A stretch of DNA of 64,000 nucleotides from Meghimatium bilineatum. Taxonomy: Eukaryota > Mollusca > Gastropoda > Stylommatophora > Philomycidae. The notes beneath the pieces were generated by a model. It saw only the letters and a list, made by a program, of their open reading frames with translations. It searched no databases and had not been told where the DNA came from. Location of the stretch: contig CM067319.1 of assembly GCA_034231615.1 (NCBI GenBank), positions 3,306,501-3,370,500 of the forward strand, given 5' to 3'. Shown one piece after another: positions 36,201-48,200 of the stretch. Numbering within the stretch: position 1 is the first letter of the stretch; each line of letters begins with the position of its first letter. A program made the position numbers and the translations under genes.

Positions 36201-39200
36201 CTAATCATTATCTTTTTTTTCTCCCTTTTCTGCTCTTCTGCGCTTGGAAAAAAAGAGAAATCTTAACCCAAGTATTGTGGATAAACAATGTGATATGTAC
36301 ATTTTCCAATTTACAACAGTTGAACTTTCAACTCTAAATTTGAATCAGATCTATTGTCTATTCACTGCTTTTGTTGTAAGATGTCGCAGGATTGAATGCC
36401 GATCAATTTTCGAACTATGGCGCCGCTTGGTGTTTTACTTAAGGTACTATAAACATGGACTGATCCATCGACACACAATCACACACTGCACATGTATTTA
36501 CATTCCACGAGGATCACACACTGCACATGTATTTACATTCCACGAGGATCACACACTGCACATGTATTTACATTCCACGAGGATCACACACTGCACATGT
36601 ATTTACATTCCACGAGGATCACACACTGCACATGTATTTACATTCCACGAGGATCACACACTGCACATGTATTTACATTCCACGAGGATCACACACTGCA
36701 CATGTATTTACATTCCACGAGGATCACACACTGCACATGTATTTACATTCCACGAGGATCACACACTGCACATGTATTTACATTCCACGAGGATCACACA
36801 CTGCACATGTATTTACATTCCACGAGGATCACACACATTTAACACTTACGTGTCACCTGACAGTACTGCAAGCACCATTATACCTATTTTTTTTAACATA
36901 AATAATACATAAACAGAAACAATGTTTTCTAGCGAATGCAGAAGAAGAACCAAGGTGTCTAGGAGGTATAGGAAAGAAGAACCAAGGTTTCTAGGAGGTA
37001 TAGGAAAGAAGAACCAAGGTTTCTAGGAGGTATAGGAAAGAATAACCAAGGTTTCTAGGAGGTATAGGAAAGAAGAACCAAGGTGTCTAGGAGGTATAGG
37101 AAAGAATAACCAAGGTTTCTAGGAGGTATAGGAAAGAATAACCAAGGTTTCTAGGAGGTATGGTAGGTAAAGGTCCCATGGCATCTGCCGTCGGGGATGA
37201 AGATAACTCTTCATGTACTAAGCCGCAGCAACTATTAGGTGGGGTGGCCAGTTCCCTTCCTTGCTGTTTTTTACCTTCCCTAACTCATGCGTCAGGTACT
37301 CATTTACAGCTGAGTCGACTGGAGGAGTGGTCGTGTCAAGTGGGAAATCACAACCCGGATTTTTTTTTTTATGTCCGGACGTGGTTTCGAACCTGGCACG
37401 CTGTAACCAGATGATAGCAAGCAAGCTCACTATCCACTAGGCTACCGCGCTCCTCTAGGAGGTATAGGAAAGAATAACCAAGGTTTCTAGGAGGTATAGG
37501 AAAGAAGAACCAAGGTGTCTAGGAGGTATAGGAAAGAAGAACCAAGGTTTCTAGGAGGTATAGGAAAGAAGAACCAAGGTTTCTAGGAGGTATAGGGAAA
37601 AAACCGGAAAGCAGTAAGTAGACAGAATTTTGAGAATGCATCACTCTTCAATGGCTTCTTCGATCTAAAGTCAGACATGTAGTACAACAATAGTACTTAC
37701 ATACCAGCAAGTCATAATGCTTCTGTGATAGTGCTTTTATTTTTGCTGTTTTTGTTCTTTGTTTAATGTTTATCTTGTTATTTTCTGGAAAGAAACCTAA
37801 CGCTGAAACCGTTCTTGTCAACTGTGATCTGTAATTTTTCCATATCCTTACCCTGTAGTCTGATAGACTGTGCGTTCATTGTATCAGTCCGATCGACCTG
37901 TTGTGTTTTACCTAAGTACTATGGTTTCTTTGGAGTCTGAAGAGAATAATGGTATGTTCCTTGCGATACACTACTTTATGTGACTTGTAGAGTTGGCCGT
38001 TCCCCTTATAGCAATCATTTGTTGAGGTTGAATTTCTGGTTGAGTATTGTAATCTGCGGTATAATAGAGGTGTGAATGGTGTATTTCCCACTCACAGAAA
38101 TGTATTTTGACAGCTGGTTGTTAAAACAAGCCCCGCCGTGTGTTTTATGGCCCAGACGTTACAGAGTGCTCATGTAAAAGTTGATGTGCTAATGTAAGCT
38201 GTATGGGGACGTTTGAACATTGATCATAGAATGTCATCATCATCATGTGTACTTCTGGCTGGCCTTGGCTGTTATGTATCTCAAATAAGTGCGTGCTTTG
38301 AGTATTCATTATGTGTCGCCCATTTGTTGAAGGGACCCGAAAGAGAGCAAGAAATACAAACACTGTGATACGTCATTCATTTCGTAAGAGGCGAGTAAAG
38401 AAATTTAGGGGAGAAGTTAACTCGCCATCCTGTATGTCAAATTGACCTAAATGTCATATCATGTAGTCGGATGTGTCAAGTCAGGTTGAAAGGCAGATGT
38501 AATATCACAAGCTGTGTATCATAACACAACGCACTTCCTACTCCGGTTTACATCCTGAAAACCAACAGGATTTGGAGAACGACTGCAGAAAAATATATTT
38601 TGTCTGTTGTAATTCTGTTGCGTATGATCTGTCCACGGCTCGGAATGTCCAGATCTTCGTTCGTGCGTCTCGAACTCCTGCTGTTAAAGGGGTGTAGTCT
38701 GGAGTATGGGATGCGTTGTGTGGTTGTTTACAGCTTCAATGCAATAACAGCAACTTTTGTTTCGACATATCTGATTTCCACATGCTTTTTTTGTGTGAGT
38801 CACTTCAATATTTCACAAGATGAGGGAGCTATAATTACGCCGAAACCTCATGTCTACTCTGGCAACAAGCATGGTAAGTTTACAGCGTTGCTAGCACAGT
38901 AAAATCCCTCAATAGCGCATACTTTTATAACAAATTTCCCTATTTAATAACACTTTTTAAAAAGTCAGTAATATGTATTATGTATTGTTTATACTGTATA
39001 TAACGAATGTTTTGTCTGTTATTACATATCTCATCTTTTCCTGGAAAATTGTTATAATGGGGTTTGACTGTATTTTCCATGTCAGGTCAAAGCAACATAC
39101 CTGCCATTTCCTATTTGCTTGTACCATCGTGAATCTCATACCTCTATCTGCTGCCCACCGCCCCTAATCTATGTATGCGCACCAGTTAACATTAGATGTT

Positions 39201-42200
39201 AAAAATCACAAGTTTACATCTCTTGAAAATATTGTTTTTCCAGACACAGTGAAATCCCTCTATAACGCATCCTTTTATAAAACATTTCCCTATTTAACAA
39301 CACTTTACTAAATCCGTAATTATATTTATTATTTATTGTATATATTGTTTATATATATTGTAGACATTTCATTTCCAATTACTTTGTCATATGTTGTAGA
39401 CATATAATTTAGAATGTATTTGATTGCCATTTTTCTTCTATTGTTTGTGTCCAATTTGGCAGGATGTCCCTACAAATATCGTATTAAACGCAATATTTTT
39501 GTGTTCATTTGTGCACATTTGTTGTGCGGTTTCGGATTACGCCAGTCCAATCAGCTTGTGCTGTTTGAATTTGTTTAAAAAACAAATTAATTAAATAACT
39601 TATATCTGGGTTGTAATCAAGTTACACAATTTTCTTTCCATAGAGCTTGCATATTCTCCATGGCATTATATGGGTGCGAATCTTGGATAATCTTCACATG
39701 GATGTGAATCTTGGACAATGTCCACATGGATGTGAATCTTTAGCAATCTACACATGGATGTGAATCTTGGACAATCTACACATGGATGTGAATCTTGGGC
39801 AGTCTCCACATGGATGTGAATCTTGGACAATCTACACATGGATGTGAATCTTGGGCAGTCTCCACATGGATGTGAATCTTGGACAATCTACACATGTATG
39901 TGAATCTTGGGCAGTCTCCACATGGATGTGAATCACGGACAATCTACACATGGATGTGAATCTTGGACAATCTTCACATGGATGTGAATCTTGGACAATG
40001 TCCACATGGATGTGAATCTTTAGCAATCTACACATGGATGTGAATCTTGGACAATCTACACATGGATGTGAATCTTGGGCAGTCTCCACATGGATGTGAA
40101 TCTTGGACAATCTACACATGGATGTGAATCTTGGGCAGTCTCCACATGGATGTGAATCTTGGACAATCTACACATGTATGTGAATCTTGGGCAGTCTCCA
40201 CATGGATGTGAATCACGGACAATCTACACATGGATGTGAATCTTGGGCAGTCTCCACATGGATGTGAATCTTGGACAATCTACACATGGATGTGAATCTT
40301 GGGCAGTCTCCACATGGATGTGACTCTTGAACAATCTCCACATGGATGTGAATCTTGGAACTCTCCATATAAATTGAAAATCGTGAACAATCTCCATATG
40401 GCTACAAATCTTGGAAATATTCATATGGATACGAATGTTGGACATTCTCCCGCAAAACCATTAGAAGCATCTACAATGAATATGTATCTAAGTGTGCTGT
40501 AGGTAAATAATTGTTTACCTACTAGTAGTTCAGATATGTTAGGATCTTCTGTGGTGTGGAACAGTGTGCGTCTGTAATGGCCAAGGTACCGAGTTCAGAT
40601 CCCGCCGCTGGCAATTATGCATCCGGACCGTTCAGAAAGCAATGACAAACTACGTAATTAAGTCTCATAGAAAATTAAAACTACAACCAAAAAAAAGCTG
40701 AATTGATGGCTACACCCTGAATAGGATATGCTACCAATTTTTATTTAAGACATAGTTTTCAGCAGGGTTTATCACTACAAGTGATAAAGTGAAATATCTT
40801 GGCACCCTTTTAACATCATAAGGTAGATGCTCAAGTGAGATAAAGAGCAGAACAGCACAAGCCAAATCAGCATGTCTAAAAATGAGAACCATTTTGTGCA
40901 ATGGAAGACTATCAATGCAGACCCGAACTCGAGTACTGAGATGTTATATCGAACCAATTCTTTTATGGATGTGAAGTATGGACTGTAAACACGAAAAAAT
41001 TCAAAGCGAATTAGATGCTGCAGAGATGTGGTTTCTGAGAAGAATTATGAAAATACCATGGACAGCTAAGAAAACTAATGCAGATGTTCTCTTGATGCTG
41101 CCATAAAATGATCAATCATATCAAACATTAGGGGCAGACAGTAAAGGTTTCTAGGGCATGTGCTGAGAAGAACACAGCTTGAACACGTAATAACCACTGG
41201 AAAGATCAAGGGGAGAAGAGATAGGGGACGACAAAGAGAAAAGTTACTAGATGGACTTGTGGTGTGACACGGTAGAAGCTCATCAACCGAATTTATTGAC
41301 AACACTAGAGACAGAGAGTCGTGGAGAAAAATGATCGCCTACGCCATTATGCATGGCACTTGATTGATTGATTATCACTACAGAGATCATTATTTCAACT
41401 AGCAAACCATATATGTTGCATTGTTGATGTACCTGACCTCTTTCTGATGGGCTCACATAACACGTATGAAGGACCATAAATACTGTGATTACATATGTAT
41501 CATATAGTTTTATCCCTTTGAAATGTGAAATGGGGGGGGGGGGTGTCCTTGGACAGGGGCATACAACGCAGTTTAAAATATAATAGATATGAAAAAGTAC
41601 GTTAAAGGATACAAATGAAACAAGTGAAATATTTTGAAGTCATTAATAAGACATGAGACCTTGCTAGAAGGTAAAGTTGAAGAGACGGTGAACTAAAGGT
41701 AAAGATACAAGTGTGAAGAAAACAATATAAGGTAGACTTACAAAGAGCTTACCAGAATACGCCAAGTTTAGAAGCAGAAGATATTTTTTTTCAGGTTAGT
41801 AGATATTTGTTCAAAAGAATTTTGTTTGAGGAAGTATGCCGGTTAAATTCCCGTCAGCTGTAAAAATTATTTGGGGAGGGAGGTAACTTAATTTGGGGGG
41901 GGGGAGTAGGGGGATAACCCTAAGCTTAACATGTTTCTTGAATGCTATCTTCGATTTTCCTAAGGAGGAGGGGATATGATCCCTCTTTCTCATCTTTTAC
42001 ATACGGCCTCGTCTTTGGTATTGAATATTCTTTCTTGTGTTTAATGATACACATCGCAATACTCACCCTATGCAGTCAGTACTAATAAAAATAATTCTCG
42101 TGCACATATGTAGAAAATCAATACATCTGGTTGTATTAGTCTTCACATCTGATTTTGACGAGAGTCGCATATCTTTATTACACCACTCTCCCTATTCCAA

Positions 42201-45200
42201 CCTAATATCCCTCGGTCAAGCCTCACAGGGGCTCTCTGTGCATTACTCTTCTCGAGAGAAAAATTCTTGTTCTGAATGGAAATAACTTATCATCCTTGAC
42301 ACCAAATGTATAGTTACCAGGAAGTTTTTTTTAATTTCCGAAATACCCAGAATGTAAGAAATATAGGCCCCTATAAACTATTTTTACATATTCTGTTTCT
42401 CAAGTCACGCGCGCGCAATAAAGCACGCGCCTGTGCGGATTGAGTTTTGGAAGAGAATGAGTGACAGAAATGGTATTTTGTTGGGGAGTCAAATGTAAAG
42501 GAAATAGAGGGATTTCACTTTGTTAAACCTTTGATATATATGAAAACTGTTATTGCTTAGGAAGATTAGTATAAATGGAACATGTGGGACGGTATATACA
42601 AATATGTTTACCGTATTTTTCCCAAAAAATATGGTTGCATGTGTTAAGGCCGGAGCTCATTTTATCAATATGTCGATCTCCTATCTGTTCGTGCTCCCTG
42701 TAATGTGCGTTTGATTCGTTATTTCGCAGTTTACAGATCGGGTGAGGGCGTATTTCGGCTGTATGCTTGAGTTTTTAATGAAGGCATTACTTGCGTGCTG
42801 TCAGGTTTGAGTCACCCCCAGTATGTCCCAACTCACTCTGTCAGGCTGAAGTGATGAACACTGCACCTCTTGAAGCTGGATATGAACCCAGGTACCTCGT
42901 CAGTTGTACAGTACAGTGAACACCGGAAATCATTTTTTTTTAAAGAGACATAATTTGATGTTTCTCGTGATTTTGTTTTATTGGACACTCATTTTTAAAT
43001 ATCCAATCATTTGTGTGGATAGAAAATGAAAGTTGCGGGGGAAAAATCAAATGGTACTATGTAAAGATGAGATCATAGGACTGTAAATTTTACGAGGGAC
43101 TCGGTTGGACCTTACCTTTGATTAACTGACCATGATGCTGGGTCTTAGACAGTTTATAGATCTACTGACTCTCAGACCGAATACATCGACCTGCCACTCG
43201 CTTTCACACCGATTGTTAGACTGGATTTATCGCTCCCTATTGCACATTCTAGAAGTATATAATCTTAGAACCAATATATTGAGCCACATATTCTCTATAT
43301 AGACCCGATAGATTCTTATAGAGATGTTCATGATTGACACCAGTAACATTCTATACCTACCGACTCTTAAACCCAATCCATCAACATCCTTGAGACACAA
43401 ACTATTGGACCCAGCCTATCGACCCGCCGCATCATAGATCCACTGGCTCCTGGATTCAATCTATCGATCCCAAACATCTTATACATAACTTATGGGCCCT
43501 TCTAATATCAAATTCTATTTGTTCTTGTTTTTGCAGCTGCGTGTATCTTGCGCAGAACGTGACACCAGCTATACCAGCCATTGGTGGTACCCTTTTCATA
43601 TTTGTGATGGCAACACTGCTAAGAACAAGCTTCAGTGATCCTGGAGTAATACCCAGGGCATCAACTGATGAGGCAGCTGAGATCGAGAGACAAAATGGTA
43701 ATTACAATATGCATTTTACCTAAGAAAAAAATTAAGGACAACCTGTCTTGTCTATATTTATTAAGATAGCATCATTTCCAGAACATATTGTTCTTTATGG
43801 ATGCTTTGATCCATTCACGATTCTGGTCAAGTTGATATGCTGCAGCCAAGGACATGTTTAAACAGTCTGATATGTCGTTTGTCCATTACCAGTAGGTGCC
43901 ATTCTAGAAAATTAATTCATGTCACAAGGAGCCAATCTAGAAAACTGACTAGGGTCATAAGGAGCCAGACTTGAAAACTACACATATACCTACATTTTTA
44001 CTAGGGGGAGGGTATACCTACATTTAGACTAGGGGGGAAGGTATACCTACATTTAGACTAGGGGGAGGGTATACCTACATTTAGACTAGGGGGGAGGGTA
44101 TACCTACATTTAGACTAGTGGGAGGGTATACCTACATTTAGACTAGGGGGAGGGTATACCTACATTTAGACTAGGGGGTAGGGTATACCTACATTTAGAC
44201 TGGGGGGAGGGTATACCTACATTTAGACTAGGGGGAGGGTATACCTACATTTAGACTAGGGGGGAGGGTATACCTACATTTAGACTAGTGGGAGGGTATA
44301 CCTACATTTAGACTAGGGGGGAGGGTATACCTACATTTAGACTAGGGGGGAGGGTATACCTACATTTAGACTAGTGGGAGGGTATACCTACATTTAGACT
44401 GGGGGGAGGGTATACCTACATTTAGACTAAGGGGAGGGTATACCTACATTTAGACTAGGGGGAGGGTATACCTACATTTAGACTAGGGGGAGGGTATACC
44501 TACATTTAGACTAGGGGGGAGGGTATACCTACATTTAGACTAGGGGGGAGGGTATACCTACATTTAGACTAGTGGGAGGGTATACCTACATTTAGACTGG
44601 GGGGAGGGTATACCTACATTTAGACTAAGGGGAGGGTATACCTACATTTAGACTAGGAGGAGGGTATACCTACATTTAGACTAGGGGGAGGGTAAACCTA
44701 CATTTAGACTAGGGGGGAGGGTGTACCTACATTTAGACTAGGGGGAGGGTATACCTACATTTAGACTAGGGGGGAGGGTGTACCTACATTTAGACTAAGG
44801 GGAGGGTATACCTACATTTAGACTAGGGGGAGGGTATACCTACATTTAGACTAGGGGGAGGGTATACCTACATTTAGACTAGGGGGAGGGTGTACCTACA
44901 TTTAGACAAGGGAGGAGGGTGTACCTACATTTAGACTGGGGGAAGGGTATACCCATATTTTGAAGGAGTTCCAAGTACTAAACAGATTTTAAAACAAATG
45001 TCTCTGAAAATTGTTGAACATAAAATGAAACAATTTTGTCACAAATAACAACCTAAGAGATAAAGCACACCAAGAATATGTTTCCAATGTTATAAGAAAC
45101 ACAGATGGAAATATCTGGAACACATTCTTAGACTAGTTGAAAACAGACTGAATCAGCAAGCCCTTATGTGGACACCTGAGGAGAAAAGAAAAAGAGAAAC

Positions 45201-48200
45201 ACCCACAATTATCATAAAATGACCAAACTTAAAGAAGGAGAATTAATAGTTTGCAAGTCAATACAAGAATTAAAAGTGCAGGCAGCGGACCGCAACACAT
45301 GCAGAATCAAAACCTCTGCCCTATGCTCCACCTGTGGCATGAAAGGAACAAGAAACTAACCTAGTACTAAAAGTTATATTATGATTTTCTAAGGGGGTGG
45401 AGAGAGTGAAACCCCCCCCCCCCTCTTTCCTTATCTAAGTGCTTGTCATAAAAACATCTCCTATATAGGACATTGCGGATAATCTTTCTTTTAGGTCTTC
45501 ACTGTTTACAGTTTTCAACTAGCTGACGTCACAGATTTCCATGGAACACCAATCAAACTTGGTTGATGCCGTGGCATCACATCTCCCGACGCAGACAATA
45601 ATTTTTTTTAGAAAACTTAACATAAGTAGGATAAATATCACAACTGCTGCATATTCTAATCCTACCCTAATTCTAAATACTAATTCTAAATACTAATTCT
45701 AACCCTAATTCTAAATACTAATTCTAACCCTAAATCTAAATACTAATTCTAACCCTAATTCTAAATGCTAATTCTAACTCTAATTCTAAATGTTAATTCT
45801 AACCATAAACCTAATTCTAAATACTAATTCGAACCCTACCCCTAATTCAATTACACGCTGCGCATGCCTAATCACAATGCAAAAGTTAGGTGATATCTCT
45901 CAGTAGAATCAAACTAGAACAAAGGTCACAGTGAAGACCCAAAAGAAAGATCAGCCAACATTTGGTATTCAAATGTTGAATATACAGACACCATTAATAC
46001 ACATCCAATCACATCACCAGTACACTGTGTATGGTTGGCTTTCTATTCTCATCACCAGTACACTGTGTATGGTTGGCTTTCTATTCACATTACCAGTACA
46101 CTGTGAATGGTTGGCTTTCTATTCACATCACCAGTACACTGTGTATGGTTGGCTTTCTATTCACATCACCAGTACACTGTGTATGGTTGGCTTTCTATTC
46201 ACATCACGAGAATGTTCAACTGATTTGTCAGATGGGTCTATTAACCACTCTACCACTGAGTCTGTACCTTCTGTGATGTTGGCTCATAACAAAACTACAA
46301 TTTCTTCATCTATTCAACTGTTGAGTATTATATAGATCATACCTTAACCTCATCTATTCAACTATTCATTGTTAGAAACTATGCCAGAATGATATTGTGA
46401 AAATATTTCAATAGCTATGTAATGTGCATACTGTGTCCACTTTTAGCTTGATTAGAAAATGTAGATAATTCCTCAAAGCTTCCTTTTAGCGTTATTCGTT
46501 TTTCCATCGCTCATGTGTTACTGAACCTGTTAACAAGCAAAAAATAATATCACTGCCTTCAAGAGGCGAGTAAGGAAGTCGGGGGGGGGGGGGGGGGGGA
46601 GAGGGGGGAGTTAGTTAAGCTGGCTGAATTCACATCTGAACTGCTAGAAGAGAATCTACCTTATGAACTGCAACATGAATAGATATTGCTGAAAGTCATT
46701 ACAGAGGTCCCCCCCCCCTTTCCATCCAGAGTAGTATACTGTCAATCTTGTCATATTGAGTCAAAAAGTCATCTAGAGCTTGAAAAATCTGTAGTGAGCC
46801 ACCTCATCAAAAAGAAGGCCAGAGAAACAGCGATCTTGAGATGAAAGTCAAAATTGACTGACTGACATAGTGAACAAGAGCAACAAGTTGATGCCTTATT
46901 GCTATATCATCATCATCACATCCGTATATCATATCCTGAGAGTGCAGCAAAGAATAGCAACACTGTTACCTGCCACGCATGTCGTAGAAGCAACTAAGAA
47001 GATGTTGTTTAGAGTTGAGTAGGCTGTCCTATCCCAGGAGAGTCAAAGTGACCAAGAAACAATGCTGAAGTCGGATGTGTCAGCCTGAAAGGTGCAGATA
47101 TGGCAGATAAGCTGTTAACTGTGCAATAGCACGTTCCGTTCTTCAAATGGCTTCCTGCTAATCTACAAGAGTTTGAGAATGAGCGCAGAAGAAGAAACAG
47201 ATCACCATGCTCACTACTCTTTAAATACATTAGCTGGCAACTTTCTGTCTTTCCAGAGGATATTTTTGTTGAGATATAAGAAATATAATCTACGATCCGT
47301 GGCCATGATGGATGTGACTCACAAGACCAGTCTGAGCCACAAGGGAGTCTCCCACAGTATGTATAAGGAACAAATAATAAGATATTTAAATAAATATCTT
47401 CAAAATTATACTTTTTCTCTTTTCTTTTCATGCTGCCAGTTGCCAAATCAATTTCTCCGGGGACATATCGACCCTCACCTAGGACAAAAGAGGTTGTGAT
47501 TAAAGGCCAAGTAATCAAACTAAAGTACTGTTTCACATGTAAAATATATCGACCACCACGAGCATCTCACTGCAGTTTGTGTGATAATTGTGTAGGTAAG
47601 TAATCATCAAACTGAGGTGCCATCTCCACATCGAATGTTGAACACTGTGTTTCCTGCCTTCGTTGTACACTCAGACTGCCAGACTGTAACCTGTCCATCT
47701 CATAATATTTCTCTCCTACTTGTATCATTGCCTACCTCTTGCTTGCCACCCTAGGACTCTTTAAGTATGGTATTCAACAAATTTTCGTGTCTTTTAATTT
47801 GTTCAAAATATTTTATTTGTGTGATTTTTAATTAATTTAACAATTAATTTTTCTCACGCGTAACCTTTTTAAGATCATGTGTTTTCCCAGTGGCAACATA
47901 TGGATGTGAGACTTCGACTTTAAACAAGAAAATATCCAAAAGAATGAAGCCATTTGAAATGAAGTGCTACAAAAAGATCCTACAAATATCATGGACAGAG
48001 GAAAATAAAAACATTGAAGTTTTGAAATTACTGAAATGAAATGGAAGGTGGCTTCTAAATACTATCATAAGAAGGAAGCTACAGTATTTTGAAGACTTAA
48101 AGCAACATGATGTTATTAAAAGGCTGCTTCTAGAGAGCAGAGTGCCAGGAAAGAGAAGAAGATGATGGACCAGCGACATTGAAGAATGTATGGACGTTTC

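Noticed and set aside
36478..36838. CRISPR-like regular repeats
   Set aside because: Units are adjacent with no unique spacers, there are no cas genes, and the genome is eukaryotic.
36244..36912. 222-codon + frame with repeated [11 protein letters not shown]
   Set aside because: Most of it is the 35-bp array read in successive registers; the unique flanks show no domain.
45650..45845. Interstitial telomere repeat
   Set aside because: AACCCTAA words occur, but the period is irregular and TTCTAAATA dominates; the tract lies inside a MITE.
47009..47536. 175-codon minus frame overlapping the DHHC third exon
   Set aside because: Antisense to an exon with canonical DHHC coding sequence and splice sites; no family match.
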